Shown: positions 41,681 to 52,572, numbered from the stretch's first letter. The stretch is DNA of 64,000 nucleotides from a bacterium (GCA_905221435.1 CAJNDD010000007.1:19915-83914), one strand, 5' to 3'. Program-made: numbers and translations. Notes: generated from the sequence alone by a model not told the origin.

Positions 41681-42322
41681 GTGAAAGATAAACAGTCTGC
41701 TATTCCAAAAGCAACAGCAAAAAGACTCTCTCTTTACTATCGGATTTTCAAGAGATTTCATGCAGAAAAAATCGAACGTGCCAACTCCAAGCAAATTGCA
41801 GAAGCTATCGGTATTGATTCTGCGACTGTCCGTCGAGATTTTTCCTATTTTGGCGAACTAGGTCGTCGTGGATTTGGTTATGATGTTAAAAAATTGATGA
41901 ATTTTTTTGCTGACCTCCTAAATGATAACTCGATTACAAATGTTATGCTGGTCGGGATTGGAAATATGGGCCATGCCCTTCTCCACTACCGCTTCCACGA
42001 GCGTAACAAGATGAAAATTATCATGGCCTTTGACCTAGATGACCATCCAGAAGTTGGAAGCCAAACACCTGATGGAATTCCAATCTATGGTATCTCACAG
42101 ATTAAAGAAAAAATCAAAGAAGCAGATGTCAAAACTGCTATCCTAACAGTTCCAAGTGTTAAATCACAAGAAGTTGCCAATCTTTTGGTTGATGCTGGTA
42201 TAAAAGGTATTCTCAGCTTTTCCCCTGTTCACCTTCACCTCCCAAAAGATGTAGTCGTTCAGTATGTCGATTTGACAAGCGAACTCCAAACCCTCCTCTA
42301 TTTTATGCGTAAAGAGGATTAG
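41681..42322 (+). CDS. rex: redox-sensing transcriptional repressor Rex, 213 aa
   Basis: N-terminal winged helix ([18 protein letters not shown], then [20 protein letters not shown]) and a Rossmann NAD(H)-binding domain ([22 protein letters not shown]). Represses fermentation and NADH-oxidising genes when NADH is low. GTG start at 41681 with AGAAAGG upstream. A putative Rex operator lies in its promoter. The amidotransferase gene follows after 15 nt. Confidence 0.96.
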   Translation: MKDKQSAIPKATAKRLSLYYRIFKRFHAEKIERANSKQIAEAIGIDSATVRRDFSYFGELGRRGFGYDVKKLMNFFADLLNDNSITNVMLVGIGNMGHALLHYRFHERNKMKIIMAFDLDDHPEVGSQTPDGIPIYGISQIKEKIKEADVKTAILTVPSVKSQEVANLLVDAGIKGILSFSPVHLHLPKDVVVQYVDLTSELQTLLYFMRKED

Positions 42323-42337
42323 AAAGCGAAAGCATTT

Positions 42338-43027
42338 ATGAAAAAACCAGTTATTGGGATTACAGGAAATGAAAAAGCTCATCCAGATGATGACATCATG
42401 ATGAGCTATGCGGCAAAAGGCTTTGTTGAAGGAGTCAAGGACGCTGGCGGAATTCCCATCATCCTTCCGATTGGTGATCAAGAAATGGCAAGCTATTACG
42501 TCGCTATGATTGACAAACTCATCCTAACAGGTGGGCAAAATGTTGATCCAAAATTCTATGGTGAACCTAAAACCATTGACAGCGATGACTACCATCTTCA
42601 AAGAGATGAATTTGAATTAGCCCTTATCAGAGAAGCCATCAAGCAGAAGAAACCAATTTTCTCTGTTTGTCGGGGTACCCAGCTTTTTAATGTTGCCATG
42701 GGAGGCACACTTCATCAAGATATTGAAGACCACTGGCAGGATTGTTCAGCCGAATACACTACCCAGCGCCTCGCTACTGAACCAGATACCATCCTCAGAG
42801 AAATCTACGGAGAAATCTCTCATATCAACTCCTTCCACCATCAGAGTATTAAGGATCTAGCTCCTAATCTTAAGGTTGTGGCCTATGATCCAAAGGATAA
42901 GATTATCGAGGCAGTCACAACTACAGATGATTTTCCTTATCTTGGTGTCCAATGGCATCCTGAATTTCTATTTGAAAATCGTCCCAAGGATAAAACACTA
43001 TTTGACTATGTTGTAAACGAGCTTTAA
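42338..43027 (+). CDS. class I glutamine amidotransferase, gamma-glutamyl-GABA hydrolase (PuuD) family, 229 aa
   Basis: Has the nucleophile Cys in [16 protein letters not shown], and the His-Glu pair in GVQWHPEF: the class I GATase triad of Peptidase_C26. N-terminal PVIGITGNE is typical of PuuD-like proteins. Since no putrescine pathway is nearby, the substrate is uncertain. Follows rex by 15 nt; its stop overlaps that of convergent radC by 4 nt. Confidence 0.9.
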   Translation: MKKPVIGITGNEKAHPDDDIMMSYAAKGFVEGVKDAGGIPIILPIGDQEMASYYVAMIDKLILTGGQNVDPKFYGEPKTIDSDDYHLQRDEFELALIREAIKQKKPIFSVCRGTQLFNVAMGGTLHQDIEDHWQDCSAEYTTQRLATEPDTILREIYGEISHINSFHHQSIKDLAPNLKVVAYDPKDKIIEAVTTTDDFPYLGVQWHPEFLFENRPKDKTLFDYVVNEL

Positions 43028-43704
43028 ATCAAATCCGTATTTTCACGGTAACTAAAGTAATCAGAATGAGAGACAATCAGGTGGTCCAAGAGAACGATCC
43101 CCATCAGTTCGCAAGCTTCCTTGACTAACTTGGTTACATGGTCATCATTTCGGCTAGGTGCTACTGCGCCTGATGGATGGTTATGAACAAGAATCACAGA
43201 GGTAGCCATATGCTTCAAAGCATAGTGAAGGATTTCCCTCGGTTCAGCAATGCTGCGTGTTGCAGATCCGATAAAGATGGTCTGCTGATGAATGATTTGA
43301 TTTTGAGTATTGAGATAGAGCGCCACTAGGTGCTCTTGTTTTTTGTCACCAAGTTCCTGTTGCATTTTCTTTGCTAGCTTTTGACTACTGAGAATACTTT
43401 CCATCTCAAGGGTTTCATGTTTGTGAATGCGATGACCCAGTTCAATTACCGCTTGTAGTTCAATGGCTTTAATACGTCCAATACCAGACAGACTTTGCAA
43501 TTCCTGCAGAGTCATTTTTTTCAAATCAGTTAAGCTGTTGAGACTATTCAAGACTTTTTGGGCAATTTCAAAAACGTTTGCTTGACGCGTTCCTGTTCTG
43601 AGCAGAATGGCTAACAATTCTTGATTGCTGAGAGCCTCTACTCCTTCTTTAAGCAGTCTTTCTCTCGGTAAGAGTGAATCTTCTTGAAATGAAATACTGT
43701 ACAT
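43024..43704 (-). CDS. radC: RadC (JAB/MPN domain) protein, 226 aa
   Basis: N-terminal helix-hairpin-helix-like part ([24 protein letters not shown]) and the JAB metalloprotease-like motif [19 protein letters not shown]. Once thought a repair gene, RadC is a late competence gene in pneumococcus, though not required for transformation. ATG 43704 follows GAGGAGG; a GTG further upstream (43719) overlaps that Shine-Dalgarno and is unlikely. A cin-box lies just upstream. Confidence 0.92.
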   Translation of the reverse strand: MYSISFQEDSLLPRERLLKEGVEALSNQELLAILLRTGTRQANVFEIAQKVLNSLNSLTDLKKMTLQELQSLSGIGRIKAIELQAVIELGHRIHKHETLEMESILSSQKLAKKMQQELGDKKQEHLVALYLNTQNQIIHQQTIFIGSATRSIAEPREILHYALKHMATSVILVHNHPSGAVAPSRNDDHVTKLVKEACELMGIVLLDHLIVSHSDYFSYRENTDLI

Positions 43705-43724
43705 AAAAATCCTCCTCACTTTAT

Positions 43725-43732
43725 TATTCGTG
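43725..43732 (-). promoter_or_regulatory. cin-box (ComX/sigma-X promoter) of radC
   Basis: Minus-strand CACGAATA differs from the combox TACGAATA at one position, about 20 nt before the radC ATG, with a T-rich tract upstream. radC is in the ComX regulon of S. pneumoniae, which supports the call. Confidence 0.7.
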
Positions 43733-43746
43733 AGAAGGATGGAAAA

Positions 43747-46038
43747 TTAGATTTTTTTCTCAATTGGGGCTACACTAGCTAAGAGTTTTTTCAGACCGAC
43801 TTCTGGGAAATTGATTTTCAATTCCTGAGTATCACCGCTACCAGAGACTTCCAGAACAGTACCCTCTCCCCATTTCTTGTGAAGTGCAATATCTCCAATA
43901 GACCAGTTGGTATCGCTTGAATCTTTTTTATTTCCGGATGTAAACTGTCCAAACGGAAGACCGCTTGACTGGATAGAGCTTGGTGCAGCATTGCGTTTTC
44001 GTTCTTGAAGAGCCTGAGCTAAGCTCATACCTTGACCAAAGGCCACTCCACCACTGCTATAAGATGCCTTAAAACTGGTATTTGCTGGACGAGCCAAACC
44101 TTGATACTCAAGCAAGTCCGAACTGATTTCATTAATAAAACGAGTTGGACGATTGTAGCTAGTACGACCAAAAAGCAAGCGAGAGTTGGCATTAGTCAGA
44201 TAGAGAATTTTCTCCGCACGCGTAATTCCTACATAGGCCAAACGGCGTTCTTCTTCTAGCTCATCAGGATCTTCAGCTGCGCGGCTAAGCGGAAAGACAT
44301 TTTCCTCCATCCCGATGATAAAGACAACTGGGAACTCAAGTCCCTTAGCAGCGTGCAAGGTCATCAAGGTCACTTCTGACGTCTCCTGACTGCCTGAATC
44401 TGTGTCTGCAATCAAAGCTAAGTCATTCAAGAAATGACTCAGTTTGTCTAAACCTGTTTCTTCTTCCTGACTATCAGGATTGTCATCAAAGTTCTTGGTA
44501 ACAGAAAGAAATTCCTCGATGTTTTCAACTCGAGCCTTGCTTTCCAGGGTCGCCTGAGCATTAAGAATATCGACATAACCTGTTTTTTCTAGAACAGCTT
44601 CCACTAGCTCGGTGATGGTTAATTGATCCAGTTGCTCCCGCAAATCCAGAATCATATTGGCAAAATCCCAAATTGACTGTGCTGCTTTTCCTTTGATGCC
44701 AGACAACATGATATTGGCTGAAGCATCCAGCATAGACATGTCTTGCATATTCGCAAAATCCCGGATTTTCTCAACCGTTCCTGGACCAATTCCCCGCTTA
44801 GGCTCGTTGATAATGCGCTCAAAACTGATATTGTCACTCAAATTAGCAATAAGATTAAGGTAGGCAATAATATCACGGATTTCCTTACGGCTGTAGAACT
44901 TGGTTCCACCGACCATAGTATAAGGAATGTTAGACTTGAGCAGGGCTTCCTCAATAGTACGGGATTGCGCATTAGTTCGATAGAGTACAGCAAAATCCTT
45001 GTGGAGGAAGTTTTGACTACGACCAAGCTCATCAATGGTTTTAGCTACAAAGATAGCCTCATCCTGTTCGTCATTTGCGCGATAGTAAATAATCTGCTCT
45101 CCATCCGCATTCTGGGTCCAGAGATTCTTGGGGCGGCGATTTTGATTATTTTTGATGACATCGTTGGCTGCTTGGAGAATGGTTTTTGTTGAACGATAAT
45201 TTTCCTCTAACAAAACGACCTTGGCGTTAGGGTAATCTTTCTCAAAATCCAAGATATTCTGCATATCAGCCCCACGCCAACCATAAATAGACTGGTCAGC
45301 ATCACCGACTACGCAGATATTTTTAAAGCGTGAAGCCAAGAGTTTGACCAATTGATACTGGGCATGGTTGGTATCTTGGTACTCATCAACATGGATGTAC
45401 TGGAACTTCTGCTGGTAGTAGGTCAAGACATCAGGATTCTGATCAAAGAGTCGTAGGGTCAGCATAATCAAATCATCAAAGTCAACGGACTCAGACTGAC
45501 GAAGCTCCTTCTGATAGGCCGTATAACACTGGGCCACGATTTGTGTGTACATATCGCCAGCTTGAGCAGCATAAGCCACATCATCAATCAAATCGTTTTT
45601 GGCATTAGAAATGGTTCCCAAAATAGTCCGTTCATTCCATTTTTTAGGATCCAAGTTCAACTGCTTGAAAATACGTTTCATGAGAGTTCTCTGTTCTCCT
45701 GGATCTACAATGGTGAAGTTCCGATTGTAGCCAATATGATCCGCATCGCGACGTAGGATACGAACACACATGGAGTGAAAGGTCGCAATCAAACAGTCCT
45801 GAGTAGCTGGATTGAGGCCATAGGCACGCTCCTTCATCTCACGCGCAGCCTTGTTGGTAAAGGTAATGGCCAAAATATTCCAAGGATTAACCATTTTTTC
45901 ATCAATCAAGTAGGCAATTCTGTGAGTTAAAACACGAGTCTTCCCAGAACCAGCCCCCGCCATGATTAACAAGGGCCCTTCTGTCGTTTGCACCGCCTCG
46001 GCTTGACGGTCATTCATTCCATTCAATAATGCGTTCAT
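43747..46038 (-). CDS. pcrA: ATP-dependent DNA helicase PcrA (UvrD family), 763 aa
   Basis: SF1A 3'-5' helicase: Walker [18 protein letters not shown] (residues about 29-45), [14 protein letters not shown] (Ia), [12 protein letters not shown] (II), [14 protein letters not shown] (III), [12 protein letters not shown] (IV), [15 protein letters not shown] (V) and [15 protein letters not shown] (VI). The C-terminal tail has the [17 protein letters not shown]crA RNAP-binding fold. Full length. Works in repair and replication restart. Convergence and neighbourhood with radC are as in pneumococcus. Confidence 0.96.
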   Translation of the reverse strand: MNALLNGMNDRQAEAVQTTEGPLLIMAGAGSGKTRVLTHRIAYLIDEKMVNPWNILAITFTNKAAREMKERAYGLNPATQDCLIATFHSMCVRILRRDADHIGYNRNFTIVDPGEQRTLMKRIFKQLNLDPKKWNERTILGTISNAKNDLIDDVAYAAQAGDMYTQIVAQCYTAYQKELRQSESVDFDDLIMLTLRLFDQNPDVLTYYQQKFQYIHVDEYQDTNHAQYQLVKLLASRFKNICVVGDADQSIYGWRGADMQNILDFEKDYPNAKVVLLEENYRSTKTILQAANDVIKNNQNRRPKNLWTQNADGEQIIYYRANDEQDEAIFVAKTIDELGRSQNFLHKDFAVLYRTNAQSRTIEEALLKSNIPYTMVGGTKFYSRKEIRDIIAYLNLIANLSDNISFERIINEPKRGIGPGTVEKIRDFANMQDMSMLDASANIMLSGIKGKAAQSIWDFANMILDLREQLDQLTITELVEAVLEKTGYVDILNAQATLESKARVENIEEFLSVTKNFDDNPDSQEEETGLDKLSHFLNDLALIADTDSGSQETSEVTLMTLHAAKGLEFPVVFIIGMEENVFPLSRAAEDPDELEEERRLAYVGITRAEKILYLTNANSRLLFGRTSYNRPTRFINEISSDLLEYQGLARPANTSFKASYSSGGVAFGQGMSLAQALQERKRNAAPSSIQSSGLPFGQFTSGNKKDSSDTNWSIGDIALHKKWGEGTVLEVSGSGDTQELKINFPEVGLKKLLASVAPIEKKI

Positions 46039-46219
46039 TTTCTCTTCCTTACTCTTGAAGTCAATGTTTCTATTATATCAAAAATTAGGGAAAATATCTT
46101 TACCTAGACTGGTTGCGTCTAGAAAGTAACTCTTTCATAAGCTGAAGACAACTCCTCATATCTAGACAAGAAAATGAGCTTGGATAGCATTTCCAAACTC
46201 TTTAAATATCATCTAAATA

Positions 46220-47890
46220 TTAGAACAATCCTAGAACGGTTCCGTCGCTTTCAACGTCCATATTGAGAGCGGCTGGACGTTTTGGAAGACCTGGCATGGT
46301 CATAACATCACCAGTTAGGGCAACGATGAAGCCTGCACCTAATTTTGGTACCAATTCACGGATGGTAATTTCAAAGTTTTCTGGTGCTCCAAGTGCATTT
46401 GGATTATCAGAGAAACTGTATTGAGTTTTCGCCATACAGATTGGCAATTTGTCCCAACCATTCTGAACGATTTGAGCGATTTGCGTTTGAGCTTTCTTCT
46501 CAAAGTTCACTTTGCTACCACGATAGATTTCAGTGACAATTTTTTCAATCTTTTCCTGGACAGAAAGGTCATTGTCATAAAGACGAGTGTAGTTGGCTGG
46601 ATTTTCAGAGATAGTCTTGACAAGCGTTTCAGCAAGCGCTACGCCACCTTCTGCTCCATCAGCCCAGACACTAGCTAGTTCAACTGGCACATCAATAGAA
46701 GCACATAGTTCCTTCAAAGCCGCGATTTCAGCTTCTGTATCAGAGACAAATTCATTAATCGCAACAACTGCTGGAATACCAAACTTACGGATGTTCTCAA
46801 CGTGGCGTTTTAAATTAGCAAAACCTGCGCGAACTGCTTCTACATTTTCCTCTGTCAAAGCATCTTTAGCCACACCACCATTCATCTTAAGGGCACGGAG
46901 GGTTGCAACAATGACTACCGCATCTGGAGAAGTTGGCAAGTTTGGTGTCTTAATATCAAGGAATTTCTCAGCGCCAAGGTCTGCACCAAAACCAGCTTCA
47001 GTAACAGTATAATCAGCCAAGCGAAGGGCTGTGCTTGTTGCCAAAACAGAGTTACATCCATGAGCAATATTGGCAAAAGGACCACCGTGTACAAAGGCAG
47101 GTGTACCGTAAATTGTCTGAACCAAGTTCGGTTTGATAGCATCTTTCAAAATCAAAGCCAAGGCACCTTCAACCTGCAAATCACCAACAGAAACTGGTGT
47201 ACGGTCGTAACGATAACCGATAACGATATTCGCCAAACGACGTTTCAAATCCTCGATGTCCGTAGCCAAGCAAAGAATGGCCATGATTTCTGAAGCAACG
47301 GTAATATCGAAACCATCCTCGCGTGGAATACCATTTAGAGGACCACCAAGTCCAACGGTAACATGACGAAGGGCGCGGTCATTCAAGTCCACTACACGTT
47401 TCCAGAGAATACGACGTTGGTCGATTCCTAGCTCATTTCCTTGGTGTAAGTGGTTGTCAATCAAGGCAGAAAGAGCGTTGTTAGCAGTTGTAATGGCATG
47501 CATATCCCCGGTAAAGTGAAGGTTGATGTCCTCCATTGGCAACACTTGGGCATAACCACCGCCTGCAGCACCGCCCTTAATCCCCATTACTGGGCCAAGA
47601 GACGGTTCGCGAATGGCAATCATGGTTTTCTTGCCAATCTTGTTCAAGGCGTCTGCCAGACCAATGGTAATAGTTGATTTCCCTTCACCTGCTGGTGTTG
47701 GATTGATGGCAGTAACCAAGATCAATTTTCCAACTGGATTGCTCTCAACTGCACGAATTTTATCAAAGCTGAGCTTAGCCTTGTACTTCCCGTACAATTC
47801 CAAATCGTCGTAAGAAATACCCAATTTCTCTACGACATCAACGATTGGTTTCAACTCAATACTCTGTGCGATTTCAATATCTGTTTTCAT
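46220..47890 (-). CDS. fhs: formate-tetrahydrofolate ligase, 556 aa
   Basis: Makes 10-formyl-THF from formate, THF and ATP for purines and initiator tRNA. P-loop [14 protein letters not shown] (residues 65-78), [21 protein letters not shown], and the C-terminal [17 protein letters not shown]. Full length. Divergent from coaB. Confidence 0.97.
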   Translation of the reverse strand: MKTDIEIAQSIELKPIVDVVEKLGISYDDLELYGKYKAKLSFDKIRAVESNPVGKLILVTAINPTPAGEGKSTITIGLADALNKIGKKTMIAIREPSLGPVMGIKGGAAGGGYAQVLPMEDINLHFTGDMHAITTANNALSALIDNHLHQGNELGIDQRRILWKRVVDLNDRALRHVTVGLGGPLNGIPREDGFDITVASEIMAILCLATDIEDLKRRLANIVIGYRYDRTPVSVGDLQVEGALALILKDAIKPNLVQTIYGTPAFVHGGPFANIAHGCNSVLATSTALRLADYTVTEAGFGADLGAEKFLDIKTPNLPTSPDAVVIVATLRALKMNGGVAKDALTEENVEAVRAGFANLKRHVENIRKFGIPAVVAINEFVSDTEAEIAALKELCASIDVPVELASVWADGAEGGVALAETLVKTISENPANYTRLYDNDLSVQEKIEKIVTEIYRGSKVNFEKKAQTQIAQIVQNGWDKLPICMAKTQYSFSDNPNALGAPENFEITIRELVPKLGAGFIVALTGDVMTMPGLPKRPAALNMDVESDGTVLGLF

Positions 47891-47933
47891 TCAAAACTCC
47901 TCTAACCTCTAATATGATAACTCATTATAACAC

Positions 47934-47980
47934 AAAACAAGATTTTTAACACTATTAAACCCTTAAAACGTTCGTGAATA
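47934..47980 (-). promoter_or_regulatory. fhs promoter, with a PurBox-like site upstream
   Basis: Minus-strand extended -10 TGTTATAAT (TATAAT at 47934-47939) lies about 44 nt before the fhs ATG. TATTCACGAACGTT at 47967-47980 resembles the PurR box core CCGAAC with one mismatch; a single box only, so the PurR part is weak. Confidence 0.45.
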
Positions 47981-48120
47981 TCCTAGTTTTTAAGTTTTTT
48001 TGGAATACTTTGAAAAATTTTATATGGTTTTATAGTTTTAGACTATAGTAGACCTTCATTTTCGCCAATAATTTATCGCTTTCATTTTACTTACTGTTTA
48101 TTTTTGTGTACAATAGTTCT

Positions 48121-48810
48121 ATGAAAATTTTAGTTACATCGGGCGGTACGAGTGAAGCTATCGATAGCGTCCGCTCTATCACTAACCATTCCACAGGTTG
48201 CTTGGGGAAAATCATCACAGAAACCTTGCTTGCTGCGGGGCATGAAGTTTGTTTAATAACGACAAAACGAGCTGTGAAGCCAGAAACTCATCCCGACCTA
48301 AGCATTCGAGAAATTAAGAACACCAATGACCTCCTTTTAGAAATGCAAGAACGTGTCAAGAATTATCAGGTCTTAATTCACTCAATGGCCGTGTCTGACT
48401 ACACACCTGTTTATATGACAGGGCTTGAGGAGGTACAGGCTAGCTCCAATCTAGAAGAATTCTTAAACAAGCAGAATCATCAGACTAAGATTTCTTCAAC
48501 TGATGAGGTTCAGGTCTTATTCCTAAAAAAAACACCCAAAATTATCTCTCTGGTCAAGGAATGGAATCCTGCCATTCATCTGATTGGTTTCAAACTGCTG
48601 GTTGATGTCTCTGAGGATTATCTCATTGAGATTGCTAGAAAGAGTCTTGTCAAGAACCAAGCAGACTTGATCATTGCAAATGACCTGACTCAAATTTCAG
48701 CAAATCGACACCGAGCTATCTTTGTTGAGAGTGATCATCTTCAAACCGTTCAAACCAAAGAGGAAATTGCAAATCTCCTCCTTAAAAAAATTCAAGCATA
48801 CGATTCATAG
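48121..48810 (+). CDS. coaB: phosphopantothenate-cysteine ligase CoaB, 229 aa
   Basis: Stand-alone CoaB, as in streptococci where CoaB and CoaC are separate. MKILVTSGGTSEAIDSVRSI with the NHSTG motif, VSDYTPV, GFKLLV and IIANDL. It condenses phosphopantothenate with cysteine in CoA synthesis. A TACAAT -10 at 48109-48114 ends 6 nt before ATG 48121 and no Shine-Dalgarno is present, so the mRNA may be leaderless; ATGs further upstream would overlap the promoter. coaC follows after 11 nt. Confidence 0.94.
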   Translation: MKILVTSGGTSEAIDSVRSITNHSTGCLGKIITETLLAAGHEVCLITTKRAVKPETHPDLSIREIKNTNDLLLEMQERVKNYQVLIHSMAVSDYTPVYMTGLEEVQASSNLEEFLNKQNHQTKISSTDEVQVLFLKKTPKIISLVKEWNPAIHLIGFKLLVDVSEDYLIEIARKSLVKNQADLIIANDLTQISANRHRAIFVESDHLQTVQTKEEIANLLLKKIQAYDS

Positions 48811-48821
48811 AAAGGAAAGCC

Positions 48822-49373
48822 ATGGCAAATATTCTCATCGCAGTGACAGGTTCCATAGCCTCCTATAAATCAGCTGACCTAGTCAGTTCCTTGAAGAAAC
48901 AAGGCCATCATGTCACTGTCTTAATGACTCAGGCTGCTACAGAGTTTATCCAACCGTTGACACTACAGGTCCTCTCTCAAAACCCTGTCCACCTTAATGT
49001 CATGAAGGAACCCGCTCCTGATCAAGTCAATCATATCGAACTAGGCAAAAGGACTGACCTTTTTATTGTAGCCCCTGCTACTGCTAATACCATCGCAAAG
49101 TTAGCCCACGGATTTGCTGACAACATGGTGACAAGCACAGCGCTTGCCCTGCCAAACCACGTCAAAAAGTTAGTCGCACCAGCCATGAATACAAAAATGT
49201 ATGACCATCCGGCAACTCAGGCTAATCTAAAAACATTAGAGACCTATGGTTATCAGATTATCTCCCCAAAAGAATCTTTACTAGCCTGTGGCGATCACGG
49301 CAAAGGCGCCCTAGCTGACCTGAATACTATATTAGAAAGAATAAAGGAAACCCTCGATGAACAAACGCTCTAA
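48822..49373 (+). CDS. coaC: phosphopantothenoylcysteine decarboxylase CoaC, 183 aa
   Basis: FMN-dependent flavoprotein (HFCD family). MANILIAVTGSIASYKSADL, the active-site His in VNHIELG, PATANTIAKLAHGFADN, the PAMNTKMYDHPA motif and the LACGDHGKGALAD substrate clamp with Cys. Full length for a stand-alone CoaC. AAGGAAAG precedes the ATG. The ECF gene starts inside its last codons (17-nt overlap). Confidence 0.95.
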   Translation: MANILIAVTGSIASYKSADLVSSLKKQGHHVTVLMTQAATEFIQPLTLQVLSQNPVHLNVMKEPAPDQVNHIELGKRTDLFIVAPATANTIAKLAHGFADNMVTSTALALPNHVKKLVAPAMNTKMYDHPATQANLKTLETYGYQIISPKESLLACGDHGKGALADLNTILERIKETLDEQTL

Positions 49374-49920
49374 CATTGCCCCAATTGCTATCTTTTTTGC
49401 AGTTATGCTCGTTATCCACTTTTTGAGCTCTCTCCTATTTAATCTTTTCCCATTTCCAATTAAACCAACTATCGTTCATATTCCAGTAATCATTGCTAGT
49501 ATCATTTACGGCCCACGAGTTGGTGTTACACTTGGTTTCTTGATGGGACTGCTAAGCTTAACGGTAAACACGATTACCATCCTTCCAACCAGCTACCTCT
49601 TTTCTCCATTCGTACCGAACGGAAACATCTATTCTGCGATTATCGCTATTGTCCCTCGCATTTTGATCGGTCTGACACCTTACTTGGTCTATAAACTGAT
49701 GAAAAATAAAACTGGGCTAATCCTAGCTGGTGCCCTTGGTTCCCTTACCAACACCGTCTTTGTCCTCGGGGGAATCTTCTTCCTTTTTGGAAATGTCTTC
49801 GATGGCAATATCCAAAAACTCCTAGCAACTGTTATCTCTACAAACTCAATCGCCGAATTGGTTATCTCAGCCATCTTGACTGTAATGATTGTCCCACGTC
49901 TCGAAACCTTGAAGAAATAA
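49357..49920 (+). CDS. ECF transporter S component, probably for a CoA precursor, 187 aa
   Basis: Small membrane protein with about six helices (first at residues 8-26) and the S-component pattern of energy-coupling-factor transporters (MLVIHFLSS; IIYGPRVGVTLGFLMGLLS; PNGNIYSAIIAIVPRILIG). Translationally coupled to coaC by a 17-nt overlap, which suggests pantothenate or a related CoA precursor as substrate. The ATPase and T subunits are not in the window; streptococci encode a shared module elsewhere. Confidence 0.85.
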   Translation: MNKRSNIAPIAIFFAVMLVIHFLSSLLFNLFPFPIKPTIVHIPVIIASIIYGPRVGVTLGFLMGLLSLTVNTITILPTSYLFSPFVPNGNIYSAIIAIVPRILIGLTPYLVYKLMKNKTGLILAGALGSLTNTVFVLGGIFFLFGNVFDGNIQKLLATVISTNSIAELVISAILTVMIVPRLETLKK

Positions 49921-50080
49921 CTCCACTTTGAATTGTACTGACCATAAAAAATCGACAAATAATTTATTCAATGGATTTAGTTTAATATTAAACGAAGCTA
50001 AATCCTTTTTATTTGACCTTAATTTATTCATTATTGTAGCAATCATTATAGTATTTAAACCTTCTAAGAATCTAAGAGTA

Positions 50081-50107
50081 AAAAAAGAAGGCTATAAACC
50101 TTCCTAT
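50081..50107 (-). terminator. rho-independent terminator of the lic/tar operon
   Basis: GAAGG / CCTTC stem with a 7-nt loop and a T run on the minus strand, about 10 nt after the licC stop. Confidence 0.72.
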
Positions 50108-50117
50108 TTTTGTCGTA

Positions 50118-50807
50118 TTAGTTAATAGAAGAGAGAATTTCTTCTAATTTTTGATAATCCTTTACACTATCAATTTCATAGATGCTATTTCCTTCTAATT
50201 CTTCGACATACACATCTAATTCTTTGATATTGTCTTTAACCATGTTGTCCCAATAGAGATCAACAAATTCGCCGCTTGCGTATGCTTTGTCAATAAAACC
50301 AACAATCTTTTCAGCAGTTGGAGCATCCCAGAATGAAACCCCACTCAAAATACGACCAGCCTTGCTATCAACGATGATGTCTTGAACTTTATAGTCATCA
50401 CCATAAACCAAGAACCATTCATTCTCACAGTCTTCACGATAAACACTGAAATAGGTTGAACGTTTAAGATCGTTTCTAAACATATTTTTAAAAAGATAAT
50501 TATCTGCATCAATGACATAGCTATTTGCCAAGTCTTCTTTAACGAGGTAAAGTGAGTAAAAGTTATTGTAATCAGCATACTTGTCGTTAAAGACTAAACG
50601 AACACCATATTTTTCTTTTAGGTAGTCAAATTGTTCTTTGAGGTATCCGACAACGATGATAATCTCATCAATTCCTCTCTCTTTCAAAAACTCGATTTGG
50701 TATTCTACCAAGGGTTTTTGATTAACCCTAACCAAAGCTTTTGGGGTATTTTCAGTCATAGGGCGCAGACGAGTTCCTAAGCCCGCTGCTAAAATAATCG
50801 CTTTCAC
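50118..50807 (-). CDS. licC: choline-phosphate cytidylyltransferase LicC, 229 aa
   Basis: Makes CDP-choline from phosphocholine and CTP for decoration of teichoic acids. N-terminal nucleotidyltransferase motif LAAGLGTRLRPMTENTPKAL (residues 6-25), YVIDADNYLF with the metal-binding Asp. Length matches pneumococcal LicC. Last gene of tarI-tarJ-licA-licB-licC; ATG lies 11 nt after the licB stop. Confidence 0.95.
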   Translation of the reverse strand: MKAIILAAGLGTRLRPMTENTPKALVRVNQKPLVEYQIEFLKERGIDEIIIVVGYLKEQFDYLKEKYGVRLVFNDKYADYNNFYSLYLVKEDLANSYVIDADNYLFKNMFRNDLKRSTYFSVYREDCENEWFLVYGDDYKVQDIIVDSKAGRILSGVSFWDAPTAEKIVGFIDKAYASGEFVDLYWDNMVKDNIKELDVYVEELEGNSIYEIDSVKDYQKLEEILSSIN

Positions 50808-50818
50808 ACGAATCTCCT

Positions 50819-51697
50819 TTATTCTTTAATAATAATATAAACACCAGCCATAACAATAAGTGAAGTGATGATTGTTAGCATATCTAGCGGTGCACCCAAG
50901 AAAACAACTGCAAATAAGACAGTCCAAACTACATAGCTCACATTCAAACCTGTCGCTTTCGCAGGTTGTAAGCGATTAATAGCGATATAATAAGCTAAGT
51001 AGGAAATCATATCAAAGGCCGCAAAGATAAGCAATAGACCAAACAATTGTCCAGCTGCCACTTCTGCAAATGAATGGTGAGAAAAGAGCACAATCACAAG
51101 ATAGGACAAGAATGAGGTTACTTGTCGGATTAACAAGGCTTCAATTTCACTTAATTCACTTTCCATAGCATAGGAGCTGAGAACACTTTCACTCCCCCAG
51201 GCAATGGCACAGACAAGGGCACAAAGAATTCCGATATAAAAAGAATTGACCTGCTCAACTTTGTAAGTCTGGGCAATAATACCAGCGATAATCAACAGAA
51301 TACCAAACACAGTATTCTTAGATACCTTGTGTTTCAAAATGAAGAAAGCTAGTAAAACTGAAACTGCTGGGTAAATAGCTGATACAGATGAAGCTAGAGA
51401 ACTACCGATATACTTAACCGCATAAAGATTGGCCTGCATACCAATGGGACCAGCTAGCAAGGCTCCGATAATAACACTGACATTTCGAATATTTAGAAAA
51501 ATCGAGAGTCGAACTTTTCCTTCTTTTACCAAAAGAAAAGCTAACAAGATAAAGATACTCAAGAAATCATGAGCAGCAGCCACCACAAAAGGCGAAAGAT
51601 TGGTAAAAACTGAAAAGATATAAGAACTAATTGTCAGACCTAGCCCCCAGAAGATACCAGAGAGCAGACCAAAAGAAACACCATTTTTATTCTTCAT
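50819..51697 (-). CDS. licB: choline transporter LicB (DMT family), 292 aa
   Basis: Ten-helix EamA/drug-metabolite-transporter protein beginning FGLLSGIFWGLGLTIS. LicB is the choline importer in this locus. GGAGG lies 5 nt before ATG 51697, just after the licA stop (51699), so the genes are coupled; an upstream codon (51709) would overlap licA. Confidence 0.93.
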   Translation of the reverse strand: MKNKNGVSFGLLSGIFWGLGLTISSYIFSVFTNLSPFVVAAAHDFLSIFILLAFLLVKEGKVRLSIFLNIRNVSVIIGALLAGPIGMQANLYAVKYIGSSLASSVSAIYPAVSVLLAFFILKHKVSKNTVFGILLIIAGIIAQTYKVEQVNSFYIGILCALVCAIAWGSESVLSSYAMESELSEIEALLIRQVTSFLSYLVIVLFSHHSFAEVAAGQLFGLLLIFAAFDMISYLAYYIAINRLQPAKATGLNVSYVVWTVLFAVVFLGAPLDMLTIITSLIVMAGVYIIIKE

Positions 51698-51698
51698 C

Positions 51699-52556
51699 CT
51701 AACCTCCATAATAAGTCAGACCTTCGACAGCTCTTTGGTAACGATTGACACCATAATCTCCAAAATCAGCCCCTTGAGCTTCTTTATACACTGTCCACAA
51801 ACTCCAGATGGTATCTTGTAAGATTTTATAGATTCGAATCTTCTCGCGAGATACTGGAGTTTTGTCACTCTCATAGTAGGAAAGGAAGTTTTCTTCCTCT
51901 TGCTTTGTAAATTCAGACTCCAAAAAGAGAGCTGCCAAATCCCACATCGGGTCATTCATAGAAGAGTATTCCCAGTCGATCAAATACATGCGTCCTTGGG
52001 GCGACTCAATAAAGTTTTCTGGAACCAAATCGATATGACAAGACTTTTTGTCAATACCTAAGTCAGCCAATCTTTTCTCTAGTGAAAATACTTCTTTTCT
52101 CACGGCTTCATAGTTGGCGTAAGGGATATTTCCCTCAATCAAGGATTCATATTTTCTGATTTCCTCAAATGGAGCAAACTCTCCTCTTAGCTCTTTTCCT
52201 GAAGCATGAATAGTTTGTAAAATTGGTGCGATCTTTTCAAACTTGGTCTTGATTGAAGTTGAATCAAGAGTTGTTGCAGAATCAATGTACTCATTTACCT
52301 TGATTCCTGACTCAATATCAAAAAGATAATTCTTGACATCAAGATTCAAATCTTTCAACAATTCAAGGTTGTATTTTTCATCTTGACGATTGATGAGCTT
52401 TTCAGTTCCTTTTCCGAAAAACTTAACAATATAGGGTTTGGAGGTTGTTTTAACCAAATAATTCTGATTCGTCATGCCACCCAGTTGTTCAACACTGAGG
52501 ACTTCCTCTTCTTCAGATAGCAAAGAAGAAATTTTTTCTTTGATGAGTTTCTCCAC
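51699..52556 (-). CDS. licA: choline kinase LicA, 285 aa
   Basis: APH/choline kinase fold. Brenner-type catalytic loop CHIDLVPENFI, metal-binding LIDWEYSSMNDPMWDLA, ATP-site YIVKFFGKGTE. Phosphorylates choline for the LicC step. Fits the length and position of pneumococcal LicA (also called Pck). Confidence 0.94.
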   Translation of the reverse strand: MEKLIKEKISSLLSEEEEVLSVEQLGGMTNQNYLVKTTSKPYIVKFFGKGTEKLINRQDEKYNLELLKDLNLDVKNYLFDIESGIKVNEYIDSATTLDSTSIKTKFEKIAPILQTIHASGKELRGEFAPFEEIRKYESLIEGNIPYANYEAVRKEVFSLEKRLADLGIDKKSCHIDLVPENFIESPQGRMYLIDWEYSSMNDPMWDLAALFLESEFTKQEEENFLSYYESDKTPVSREKIRIYKILQDTIWSLWTVYKEAQGADFGDYGVNRYQRAVEGLTYYGG

Positions 52557-52572
52557 AATTAGCCTCCATCTC

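Noticed and set aside
46107-46125. CTAGACTGGTTGCGTCTAG hairpin between fhs and pcrA, considered as a terminator
   Set aside because: Only a 6-bp stem and no T run on the minus strand after it.
47967-47980. PurBox upstream of fhs as a firm PurR site
   Set aside because: Only one box with a core mismatch; PurR normally uses two boxes with fixed spacing. Kept only as a weak note in the promoter entry.
48071-48084. cre-like ATTTATCGCTTTCA near the coaB -35
   Set aside because: 12 of 14 at best, with mismatches in conserved end positions; such matches are expected by chance in this AT-rich DNA.
49928-50125. 65-codon plus-strand frame between the ECF gene and licC
   Set aside because: It runs through the licC terminator hairpin, has no Shine-Dalgarno and no family resemblance.
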